Shown: piece after piece, positions 1-7,936 of the stretch
Position numbering within the stretch: position 1 is the first letter of the stretch
Layout: each line of letters opens with the position of its first letter
From: CAZXFG01 sp964640515
GTDB lineage: Bacteria; Patescibacteriota; Patescibacteriia; Magasanikbacterales; GWA2-37-8
Direction: 5' to 3'
Length of the DNA: 16,704 nt
Assembly: GCA_964640515.1 (NCBI GenBank)
Contig: CAZXFG010000013.1
Coordinates: 1 to 16,704 of the forward strand
Made by a program: the position numbers and the translations under genes
The notes under the pieces: model-generated
Seen by the model: the letters and a program-made list of their open reading frames with translations, nothing else
Told to the model about the DNA's origin: nothing
Databases searched by the model: none

Positions 1-1
1 T

Positions 2-3000
2 GGAGCGGTGCAATTATTAAAATGTTTTGATGATAATTGCGAGAGCACGATGTCGGTTTTGAATTCGCGCAATGTTTATTTTGAAGAAACCAGCGGACGC
101 GCGATTTTGAAGATCGCTAATTCAAGAGGTGATTCTTATCCGCTGGAAAGTGACACAACTTATAAAGTGATTATCTCCGCGCCGGACAATGAACCCAATC
201 GCCAGATATGGTCCATGAAGTCATTTGGTTCGCCCGACCTGTCAAGTAAGCCGTTGAGTGGAGAATTTACCTGGGCTTTTCACACCAAAAAAGATAGTTG
301 CCAAGTTAATAAGGTGGAAGTGACGCCTAAAGAATATGTTTCGCGACAGTTGAGGGACCGCACTGTGTTTGGCGCCGCTCCTTATTCAGCGCCTGACCAG
401 TGCGACGCCAAAGGACAGAAGCTAAACGCTCGAAGTTATGATTGGTCATGGGACGCGACTGATGAAATAGGGAGTGGAAAGCCAGTGACCAGGTTGGTGG
501 CCAGTATCGCAACCTTTAAGACAGCCAATGTTAAAAATAAATATTGCACGGCTGTTTGCACGCGCAAGGGCAGTGATTTGCCGGCTGGAGATATGCTTTC
601 GGTCTGTGGCAACGGAGTAAAAGAGGCGGGCGAAGATTGCGACCCGCCGAATAAGGATACCGGATGCGGTTTGGATTGTTTGAGAACGGGCAATACTTCC
701 ACTACCACTTGCGGCAACAATATAATTGATATTAATCTAGGCGAGGAATGCGACCCGCCGAATCAATCTTTGGCTTGCGACGGTAAGTGTCTGAAAATGG
801 GTTCTAAACCAGTCGGTAATGTGATCGTGCCCAATGCTTCTATTTGTGGCAATAACAGGGTAACTCGGGGTGAAGAATGCGATCCTCCCAACGCGGACAA
901 TGGTTGTAGCGCCAACTGTCTGAATATGGGCAGCCGTTTGTCCAAAGGTTGGTGCGAAGGGAAAATTCACGGCGGTTATGAAGCTGGCGAATATAATATT
1001 TTTTGCGCGACTAATTTCAGCCAATGCGGTAATCGTATTTTAGAAGCTGATGAAGATCCGGGTTGCGATGGGCCAGATGGCTGGAACAGCCGGCTTTGTA
1101 ATGAATTTTGTTTAAAACATGATGATGGCTGTGAAGCAAACAGCGAGGGTTGCAGTTCTCAAGGCGCTTATCTTGGTTCTTCCCTTTTTTACATTTCACC
1201 ATCTGTTTGCGGCGATGGCAAAACGGGCGTTGGTGAAGAAAGATTTTGTGAGGCGGGATTATCCTTTTCCGGCGGCGCCGGTTCACTTGATCCATTGGCG
1301 CTAGTGATTGGGAAAGGACAAGGTCAGGTAAACAATGAACAACCCCCTAAACAATCATCTATCGTGACCGCTAACACCCAAGGCAGTAAAGGTTTGGTAA
1401 CCGGTTCGGGCAAGTTCATTATTCCTTGCGGTTATACCACTAACGAAGACTGCCGGCGTGCCACCGGAGATCCTGATAGCGCTATCGGAGCTAATTCTTG
1501 CTGTTATACTCGTCCGAGATTGGTTAGTGTTTATCCGGCTACCACTACCGCGCCTAATATTTTGGATGGCATCTGTCCCAATACCTATTTGGAAGCGGTT
1601 TTTGACCAGCCCATTGATGAAAACACTTTGCCCGGAAATTTTATCATAGCCAGGGGGAGCGGTAACGCGGTCTGCGCCAGCGGTTTGACTGATATGACAT
1701 CTATTGTGATGAATTACGCGCCCGGTCAATGGTATGACCGAGCGTGGAATAGGGTGGTAGATTTTTTTCGTGATATATTCGGTCTTAAAGCGACAGCCAT
1801 CAGCCAGCGCCAGGCGCGTTCCACTATTTGGTGCGCGGGAAATGATTTGGGCGTGGCTAAAGTGGTGAACGATCCGGTAGAAAAAGTTTCCCGGGTTATG
1901 GTGAATTTGAGCGACTCCCTGGCCACCAGTACTGAATATGCCATTATTTTAAAAGATGGCGTTCAAGATTTGCGTGGAATCAGTATTGGAAGCGGAGCGG
2001 ATGGCAAGGCCATTAATTGGAAATTCGCCACGGTCTCGGAAGTTTGCGCTGTAGATAAATTAGAGGTTTCGCCTTCCGAATATTTATTCAGAAAGGCCAA
2101 TTTGAGCATTGATNNNNNNNNNNNNNNNNNNNNNNNNNNNNNNNNNNNNNNNNNNNNNNNNNNNNNNNNNNNNNNNNNNNNNNNNNNNNNNNNNNNNNNN
2201 NNNNNNNNNNNNNTAGATTTGCCGATAGACGGCGCGTTGCAGAATATTTTTCCTTATGAAGACAAGCAGAACAATAATGATAATTTTAATTTAACTTCCG
2301 AATCTTTTGACGGCAATCCCACTGTTGATACGCGAGGATATTTTAATTTTAGCGCTTCATACTGCGCGGACAATGGCGTGAGTGGGGCTACTTTTGATGA
2401 TTTGCCTTATTTACGCCCGGCCATTCAGACAGATGCGGGTCCTTTACAGGGGGCGCTAAAGCGGTTTATCTTGACTAATGATAAAAATACTGACGCTATC
2501 GGCATTCAAGTTTTCCCCAATTTGGAACATAAAACCATTCGTGAGTGGTATGCCGGTCAGAATTTAGGCGGCAATCTCCAGCCCCTTAAAGCGGCCGGCT
2601 ATGATGCTTTGGGAGATAATAATAATATTTATGTGGACGCGCTCAATTTTGTTACCAGCACAGCCGGGGGCGTTTATGCCGAACATCTTTACACTAATGT
2701 TTACCTATTCAGTATCAACGCCGACGCCCGGCCGGAAACTCGCCAGGTGTTTGAGCAGTTAATGAAGAATTTGCAATTCAGCATTAATTTGACTAATAAA
2801 AAATATTGCAGTGGTATTTCGGAACTTTCCTGCCAAATTGATTTTGATTGTCCGTCCGGACAGACTTGTTTGGCCGATATAGACAGGATGAAAAGAAATG
2901 TTCAGCGTCTGCGCGGTTTGCAATCAATAAAGTCGCGGTTGACCGCCTATAACGAGGCCGAACACCCGACTAATTATCCTGATTTAAAAGAGGGGACTTT

Positions 3001-6000
3001 TTTGCCCGGACAATCCATCAGCGCCGGTTGGCCTTCTTGGGGGGCGGCTTTAAGCAACGCCGTGGGTTCGGGTTTGCCCGTTGATCCGATCAATCGGCTT
3101 GGGTCGGCTGGAACTTGCGCCATTCCGACTCCAGCTGGCGCCAATACTTATTGTTTAAATGATAGATATTGTCTGGGTTTTGCCCCGACTTCCACTTGCA
3201 ATATGCATGATCCGCAGACTGGCTGGAGCGTATATGAGCGCCGTTTCAGTTTTGCTTGCGCCACTTCTTCTTACGCTTATCGTTATATTTATTCATCTGA
3301 TTCTAACGACTATACGGTTAGAGCGCGGATGGAAACCACCGAAGCCATTAGTCAGCAAAGCTGGCAAAATTTTGCTAATGATTTTATTGATTCCGACCAT
3401 TTTAAACTTTTTGAACAAAACGGTATTTGTAATGCCGGAGAGGTGGAAATATCCACCATTGCCACTGGCGGTACTTGCGGCGACAGGGTAGTTCAGGTTG
3501 GTCGTGAACAATGCGATCCGCCAGGCAGTGAGAAATTTGGGGCTTGCGTTAATAACTCAATGGAAGTTCAGGTGTGCGGCACCGACCCAGTCTCCAATGC
3601 GCCTTGTCAATGGATAGCTTCCACTACTCCGTCCGGCAACAGCAGAGTCAGTTGCTCCTATAATAATAAATGCGGCGATGGTAAATTAGATCCCGGCGAA
3701 GAATGCGATTTAGGGAGCGTTTTAAATGGAAAAATCGGTTCTGTTTGTAATAATACCTGTCGGTCGGTAGTTAATCGTTGTGGCAACGGGATAGTGAATC
3801 AAGACGAACCCAAAGAGCTTTGTGATTGGAAAAAAGATTTTAACGCCTTTAGTCTGCAGGACGGCAAATGCGTTAATTCGTTTGGAATCAATCGCGCTTG
3901 TAGGGATGATAAAGGTTGTAAAGTTTGCCAAAACAATACCAATTTATTTTGCAATTCGGTCTCTGACTGCCCGCGTTTGTCAACCGGCGAATGTTCAATT
4001 ACAGGTTTGGATTGCAGTATCAAACAGCCATGCGCGCCAATTAAAAAATGTTTGGTTGGAAAAGATTATGGACAAGATTGTAAATTAGATTCTGATTGCG
4101 GTCTCTCTGATGAGATTGTCCCCAAACCTATCAAATGCGTCGATGTGGCTAATGACTGCGGTTATATTGATCGTTGCGTTCAAGTGGCTAATTCTTGCCG
4201 ATTATCGTCCTTGTATAAACGCAACTCACCGCTTACCATTATTGATGATAATTTGGGAGTGAGATATGGATTGGCCAAATCGGATTCCTGCGCTTGGGAT
4301 TGCCAGAATTATGGACCTTATTGCGGTGATGGCCGGGTGCAGAATGAATTTGGCGAGGAATGCGATGTGGCCTCTGAAAATACCTGTTCCATCATTGGTG
4401 TTCCGGGCGTGGGCAGATGCGGAGCGAATTGTAAATATAATAATAGCGATTCTCCTTACTGGTGGAAATTTGAGGTATTGCAAACCACTGGAAATAGAAA
4501 ATACGCGTTGAATAATTCCACTTATTTTTCCACCCACCGGCTTCCCCCCGGGAGGTATGATTCCTTGGCTTGTTCAGGACTCGGTTGTCCGGCCGAAACA
4601 AATGAAGGGAAAATTGGCAAAGCCCTGGCTTTTGATGGGGTAGATGATTTTCTAAGTCTTCAAGGCACCGGAGATGTCCGCCTTTTGGCCTCTAATAATT
4701 TTACCATCGGGGCGTGGATTTGGCCGGAGAGCGTAGAAAGAGCAGATCAGGTTTGGACCGTAGTTTCTAAAGGAAACGGATCGCACGGATCGCGCGAAAA
4801 TTATAATTTATATTTTCAGAATCTTAACGCTACTGATCAGCGAGTTGGTTTTGCGGTGAGTGGGGTATTGCATGCCGTGAAGGTTCCGGGATTTAACCGA
4901 TGGATCCATGTCGTTGGAACTTATGACGGGCAAAAAATAAATTTATATATAAATGGTGACAGGGTGGTAGTCAACGGAGTGGTCGGCGAAGTGTTTGATG
5001 TCTCCAACACCGATCCTTTGTATATAGGAGCGGATCACTATGATATCGGCGGAGATGAAAGAGAGGGCAGTTATTTTAAAGGCAAAATAGACGAGGTGGT
5101 TTATTATAATCGCGCGTTGCATCCGGAAGAAATAAAATTTGAATATGAACACGGTTGGTTCTGCTCCACCACCGTATCTTTAGCCGGCGCCCAACAAACA
5201 GCGTATCAGGATCAGACGGATTGCGGCAACAGCACGATTGACGAAGACGAGGCTTGTGATCGGGGCGTGTCTAATGGCGTTGTTTGCACGGCTTCATATA
5301 ATCGGGCCTGCACTTATTGCGCGGCTGATTGCAAGAATGTGATTGAAGTTCGGCCCGCCGAGTATTGCGGTGATGGAAGAATACAAGCGGATAAGGGAGA
5401 ATTGTGTGAAATTGATCCCAATAACAATAATTTATTTTGGTCGGCTGTCCAGGGTGGGTTGGCCAGTAATGATGTTCTAGCTTTTAACGCCGATCGCAAT
5501 GGCTGGCCGGTTTTAGATTGTTCAGCCGCCGGCGCGAATTTGCCTAGCGCCTATTTAAAGGGCGCCCGGAATTGCGTGAACAACTGTACCGGTCTTCAGG
5601 ATAGTTGCGTTAAGTGTGGTTACTTGCTCGCGGATGACCACGATTTTGAAGACTATGTAACAGTGCAAGGCGGACGGGTTATTAATATTCTTGACCCGCA
5701 TTCTCTCACTCCTTTCCCTAACGGTAATTTAAAACTTTTTCCCACTCGTCTAAACGCGATGAATGGCGATAAATTACTCGGCCACAGCCAAGGTGTCAGT
5801 TTTACCGCAGTTTATACTTTGAGGGATCCGTTAACAGTGGGTTCTGCAGGAGGGAGTCCGGCCACTTTAATTGCAAATCCTATTTGTTCGGCGGGCGGTG
5901 ATGATTCATATAAATTGAGGGTTAATGATGACGCCAATCACCTGTTTGATTTCCCGGTTTCCAGCGTTCCTTCCCTTGGTCAGTATGATTTAGCGCTTTC

Positions 6001-6583
6001 TCCGGTGATGAATAGTAGAAATGCGCAACAAAGAAATCATATCCGCGTGGTGGCCGTGTGGTATGGTAAAGCGGGAATGGGCATGGATATGACCGACTCA
6101 TCCGGATTTGTGGTGAACGCTCCCAACAACCAAAGGACTGTTTTTGAGTCCGCTTATTTCCATCCTATGAAAGTGACCGGCTTAAATTATTTTACTGCTT
6201 CCTCTACGCCGAGCCACGGCATCTGGTACCATGAAGAGAGTGAAATTGGCAGTACTTTTACTGAATCTTTTACCATAGACACCAATCAAATGAATGCGGA
6301 GAATTACGCTTTTTATGTGCGTACCCGCGCGCCTATCAACAACAGTGATGGATATTTGAGGGTGCAGGTTTATTTCCCTGAAAATGATTCAAATTCCAAT
6401 CATATGGCTACCTCGACCACTTATTTTCTGCGTCAGGCCAGAGCTTCGGAAAACGACGAGGCCACCTATTGGCATGTTTTTAATATTCGTCAGGCCAGCG
6501 CCGATTTGTCCGATATCAGAGATCGTTTTGTGAAAATCAACGCTAAACGCACTTCCCCGCAAAATTTTGATTTTAGTCTTTAA
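2..6583 (+). CDS. Giant modular cysteine-rich surface protein, 5'-truncated, with internal assembly gap
   Basis: The frame is open to the left edge, so the GTG at 8 is probably not the true start; the visible part is about 2,190 residues including 34 unknown ones. Order, numbering from that GTG: end of an SbsA-type Ig-like (Big_5) module to about 95; a module with a YDWSWDA core (about 98-180); five Myxococcus-type cysteine-rich repeats (CGNG..GE.CDPP, 200-420); a second Big_5 module (about 505-680); the N gap; a pseudopilin-like segment (about 955-1112); four more cysteine repeats (1157-1477) enclosing a cysteine-dense stretch; a LamG/concanavalin-type domain (about 1532-1711, FDGVDD at its start, KGKIDEVVYYNRAL at its end); two more cysteine repeats (1739-1805); and a beta-rich C-terminus ending FDFSL. 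I see no LPXTG or C-terminal membrane helix, so any anchor is probably in the missing N-terminus. Exported adhesin or envelope protein is inference; the ligand is unknown. Confidence 0.85.
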   Translation, partial: GAVQLLKCFDDNCESTMSVLNSRNVYFEETSGRAILKIANSRGDSYPLESDTTYKVIISAPDNEPNRQIWSMKSFGSPDLSSKPLSGEFTWAFHTKKDSCQVNKVEVTPKEYVSRQLRDRTVFGAAPYSAPDQCDAKGQKLNARSYDWSWDATDEIGSGKPVTRLVASIATFKTANVKNKYCTAVCTRKGSDLPAGDMLSVCGNGVKEAGEDCDPPNKDTGCGLDCLRTGNTSTTTCGNNIIDINLGEECDPPNQSLACDGKCLKMGSKPVGNVIVPNASICGNNRVTRGEECDPPNADNGCSANCLNMGSRLSKGWCEGKIHGGYEAGEYNIFCATNFSQCGNRILEADEDPGCDGPDGWNSRLCNEFCLKHDDGCEANSEGCSSQGAYLGSSLFYISPSVCGDGKTGVGEERFCEAGLSFSGGAGSLDPLALVIGKGQGQVNNEQPPKQSSIVTANTQGSKGLVTGSGKFIIPCGYTTNEDCRRATGDPDSAIGANSCCYTRPRLVSVYPATTTAPNILDGICPNTYLEAVFDQPIDENTLPGNFIIARGSGNAVCASGLTDMTSIVMNYAPGQWYDRAWNRVVDFFRDIFGLKATAISQRQARSTIWCAGNDLGVAKVVNDPVEKVSRVMVNLSDSLATSTEYAIILKDGVQDLRGISIGSGADGKAINWKFATVSEVCAVDKLEVSPSEYLFRKANLSIDXXXXXXXXXXXXXXXXXXXXXXXXXXXXXXXXXXDLPIDGALQNIFPYEDKQNNNDNFNLTSESFDGNPTVDTRGYFNFSASYCADNGVSGATFDDLPYLRPAIQTDAGPLQGALKRFILTNDKNTDAIGIQVFPNLEHKTIREWYAGQNLGGNLQPLKAAGYDALGDNNNIYVDALNFVTSTAGGVYAEHLYTNVYLFSINADARPETRQVFEQLMKNLQFSINLTNKKYCSGISELSCQIDFDCPSGQTCLADIDRMKRNVQRLRGLQSIKSRLTAYNEAEHPTNYPDLKEGTFLPGQSISAGWPSWGAALSNAVGSGLPVDPINRLGSAGTCAIPTPAGANTYCLNDRYCLGFAPTSTCNMHDPQTGWSVYERRFSFACATSSYAYRYIYSSDSNDYTVRARMETTEAISQQSWQNFANDFIDSDHFKLFEQNGICNAGEVEISTIATGGTCGDRVVQVGREQCDPPGSEKFGACVNNSMEVQVCGTDPVSNAPCQWIASTTPSGNSRVSCSYNNKCGDGKLDPGEECDLGSVLNGKIGSVCNNTCRSVVNRCGNGIVNQDEPKELCDWKKDFNAFSLQDGKCVNSFGINRACRDDKGCKVCQNNTNLFCNSVSDCPRLSTGECSITGLDCSIKQPCAPIKKCLVGKDYGQDCKLDSDCGLSDEIVPKPIKCVDVANDCGYIDRCVQVANSCRLSSLYKRNSPLTIIDDNLGVRYGLAKSDSCAWDCQNYGPYCGDGRVQNEFGEECDVASENTCSIIGVPGVGRCGANCKYNNSDSPYWWKFEVLQTTGNRKYALNNSTYFSTHRLPPGRYDSLACSGLGCPAETNEGKIGKALAFDGVDDFLSLQGTGDVRLLASNNFTIGAWIWPESVERADQVWTVVSKGNGSHGSRENYNLYFQNLNATDQRVGFAVSGVLHAVKVPGFNRWIHVVGTYDGQKINLYINGDRVVVNGVVGEVFDVSNTDPLYIGADHYDIGGDEREGSYFKGKIDEVVYYNRALHPEEIKFEYEHGWFCSTTVSLAGAQQTAYQDQTDCGNSTIDEDEACDRGVSNGVVCTASYNRACTYCAADCKNVIEVRPAEYCGDGRIQADKGELCEIDPNNNNLFWSAVQGGLASNDVLAFNADRNGWPVLDCSAAGANLPSAYLKGARNCVNNCTGLQDSCVKCGYLLADDHDFEDYVTVQGGRVINILDPHSLTPFPNGNLKLFPTRLNAMNGDKLLGHSQGVSFTAVYTLRDPLTVGSAGGSPATLIANPICSAGGDDSYKLRVNDDANHLFDFPVSSVPSLGQYDLALSPVMNSRNAQQRNHIRVVAVWYGKAGMGMDMTDSSGFVVNAPNNQRTVFESAYFHPMKVTGLNYFTASSTPSHGIWYHEESEIGSTFTESFTIDTNQMNAENYAFYVRTRAPINNSDGYLRVQVYFPENDSNSNHMATSTTYFLRQARASENDEATYWHVFNIRQASADLSDIRDRFVKINAKRTSPQNFDFSL
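605..1270 (+). repeat. Array of five cysteine-rich (DUF4215/Myxococcus-type) protein repeats
   Basis: Five divergent protein-level repeats start near 605, 710, 848, 1025 and 1208. Copies 1-3 share the pattern C-G-N-(G/N)...G-E-(D/E)-C-D-P-P-N followed by two further cysteines. Copies 4 and 5 are degenerate (CGNRILEADED and CGDGKTGVGEE). The pattern matches the Myxococcus cysteine-rich repeat family found in secreted proteins, where the cysteines are expected to form disulfides. The copies differ at the DNA level, so the array is old. Confidence 0.8.
2114..2213. other. Assembly gap (100 N)
   Basis: Exactly 100 N lie inside the giant gene. A run of exactly 100 is the usual placeholder for a gap of unknown length, so the real distance and reading-frame continuity are not known. 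The frames on either side happen to join without a stop. The gap begins about 70 bases into the second copy of a module also present near 296-345. Confidence 0.97.
3476..4436 (+). repeat. Second set of cysteine-rich protein repeats (four copies around a Cys-dense insert)
   Basis: Repeats of the same family begin near 3476 (CGDRVVQVGREQCDPPG), 3671 (CGDGKLDPGEECD), 3779 (CGNGIVNQDEPKELCD) and 4322 (CGDGRVQNEFGEECD). Between the third and fourth copies lies a stretch of about 150 residues with many spaced cysteines and C-x(n)-D-x-D-C type spacing (NSVSDCP, KLDSDCG), which resembles small disulfide-rich repeats. The enclosing protein is inferred to be extracytoplasmic. Confidence 0.75.
5222..5420 (+). 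repeat. Third set of cysteine-rich protein repeats (two copies after the LamG domain)
   Basis: Two more copies flank the C-terminal side of the LamG-type domain: one starts CGNSTIDEDEACD near 5222, the other CGDGRIQADKGELCE near 5366. They bring the visible total to about eleven and separate the LamG domain from the beta-rich C-terminal region. Confidence 0.7.
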
Positions 6584-6626
6584 GTCCAGCCCTTTATTTT
6601 AAAGAGAAAAAGTATTAAAATATAGT

Positions 6627-7082
6627 ATGGAGAACAATGAGCCGGTCATAATCAATGAGGCGGACACAATATCGGAAAGCAGTCGGAAAATCAAACCGAT
6701 ACGCGCGGCTATTTTTATCGCGGGAATTTTACTTTTGGCTTTTTTCGCCTTTTTTATCTGGACAAAAATTAAAGGTTCCTCGGTCAGACAGTTGTCCCCG
6801 GAAGCCCAAGAACAAAAATTACGGCAAGAGGCCGAACAATGGAAAGCCAATCTCAACCAAATCGCCGGCCGAGATAAGGACTTTGATAATTTGACTGACG
6901 AAGATGAACTAAAATACGGCACCGACCCCGGTCGTCCGGATACTGACGGTGATGGAATGTTGGATGGGGATGAAGCGCAAATTTTTAAAACCAATCCTCT
7001 GAAAGCGGATACTGACGGTGATGGAATTAAAGATGGAACAGAGATACGGCGCGGCGCTGATCCTTTGAAAAAAGATAAGTAA
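6627..7082 (+). CDS. Small single-pass membrane protein with TSP3 calcium-type repeats (151 aa)
   Basis: The protein has a short, mostly acidic N-terminal tail (1-26), one membrane helix (about 27-45), a charged linker likely to be helical (55-80) and three TSP3-type repeats to the C-terminus (83-148). The second and third repeats carry full D-T-D-G-D-G-x-x-D loops followed by N-P or D-P; the first (DKDFDNLTDEDE) is degenerate. Such loops bind calcium in thrombospondins and in bacterial TSP3 proteins. A stretch of 22 bases is identical between repeats 2 and 3 (6937-6958 and 7006-7027), offset by 69 bases, which suggests fairly recent duplication. Lys/Arg flanking both ends of the helix make the topology uncertain; an external C-terminus is inferred from the repeats. 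It lies 43 bases after the giant gene and is the first of three similar genes. No Shine-Dalgarno sequence precedes ATG 6627. Function unknown. Confidence 0.85.
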   Translation: MENNEPVIINEADTISESSRKIKPIRAAIFIAGILLLAFFAFFIWTKIKGSSVRQLSPEAQEQKLRQEAEQWKANLNQIAGRDKDFDNLTDEDELKYGTDPGRPDTDGDGMLDGDEAQIFKTNPLKADTDGDGIKDGTEIRRGADPLKKDK

Positions 7083-7104
7083 AATAAATATTAATTTTAA
7101 AAAT

Positions 7105-7923
7105 ATGTTTGATGACCAAACAAATAATCCAGCCGGCGGTCCTCCTAAAAATTTACCGATGGAACCGGAAGACATGTTCGCGGGAATAGATAATAAACCG
7201 GTGGCACCTAATGCTTTGAATGCCGGGGCATTGAAGCCGAGGACAGCCACCCCCGTCCCCGCCCCTGTCATGCCTCCTATAGCCGATACTGCCCCTGTCC
7301 AGCCCTCTGCGCCAGTTCCGGTTCGTCCGGCTATCACTCCGGTATCATCCACGCCAGCTTCAGTTCCCGCGCCCGATTCAGGGGTTATGCCAGCCGCTCC
7401 GGTATATGCCATGAAAGAGCCGATTTTAGGCAAGGTGATTTTAGTGGTGGTGCTGGGTTCCATGCTTGGAGGGTTGGGCTTCGGCGGTTGGTGGGTTTAT
7501 AATTATATGCAAAGCGGTGGCCAGCCGCCATTGCTGGAAGACGCTGATATTTTAGAAGAAGAACCATCGGTTACATTGCCGGCCGCTGAAGATGATTTGG
7601 ACACGAAAAATCAGAATGATGTTCCGGCGCAGATGAATAATGACAATATTTTATTCGGCGAACCGATTGATACGGACAAGGATGGTTTAGATGATGTGCG
7701 GGAACAACAATTAGGTACTGACCCCGACAAAACCGATTCGGATGGCGACGGATTGACCGATGGAGATGAAGTTTTGATTTGGAAAACCGATCCTTTGAAT
7801 CAGGATTCAGACGGAGATACTTATCTGGATGGCGAAGAAGTAAGGCAAGGGTATAATCCGCTTGGCCCCGGAAAGTTGTTTAATGCCTCTAACGAAGAGG
7901 AAATCAATAATGATGCTAAGTAA
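7105..7923 (+). CDS. Pro/Ala-rich single-pass membrane protein with TSP3 repeats (272 aa)
   Basis: Residues 1-45 are polar with several prolines. Residues 45-100 are a low-complexity Pro/Ala/Val tract. A Gly-rich membrane helix spans about 110-134, followed by an acidic linker (145-185) and TSP3-type repeats at about 189-253: DTDKDGLDD, then DSDGDGLTDGDE, then DSDGDTYLDGEE, each followed by a D-P or N-P turn. The plan is the same as in the neighbours on both sides, but the cytoplasmic tail is much longer. A proline-rich tail of this kind could act as a flexible tether or a docking site for internal partners (inference). The gene is 22 bases after the previous stop and 13 bases before the next start, so co-transcription is likely. 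The start lies in an AT-only leader without a Shine-Dalgarno motif. Function unknown. Confidence 0.85.
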   Translation: MFDDQTNNPAGGPPKNLPMEPEDMFAGIDNKPVAPNALNAGALKPRTATPVPAPVMPPIADTAPVQPSAPVPVRPAITPVSSTPASVPAPDSGVMPAAPVYAMKEPILGKVILVVVLGSMLGGLGFGGWWVYNYMQSGGQPPLLEDADILEEEPSVTLPAAEDDLDTKNQNDVPAQMNNDNILFGEPIDTDKDGLDDVREQQLGTDPDKTDSDGDGLTDGDEVLIWKTDPLNQDSDGDTYLDGEEVRQGYNPLGPGKLFNASNEEEINNDAK

Positions 7924-7936
7924 TTAATTTCGTATC

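Noticed and set aside
1355..1729. Minus-strand open frame of 124 codons inside the giant gene
   Set aside because: It is the shadow of a strongly supported coding frame with recognisable domains; no family resemblance and no start context of its own.
599..5420. CRISPR or DNA tandem repeat array in the giant gene
   Set aside because: The periodic similarity is at the protein level with divergent DNA and irregular spacing; these are cysteine-rich domains.
6400..6583. LPXTG-type sortase signal or C-terminal membrane anchor on the giant protein
   Set aside because: The C-terminus is polar and beta-like, ending FDFSL, with no LPXTG and no hydrophobic segment.
6592..6604. CTTTA-TTT-TAAAG palindrome after the giant gene as a terminator
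   Set aside because: Only five A/T-rich pairs and no T run on either strand; too weak.
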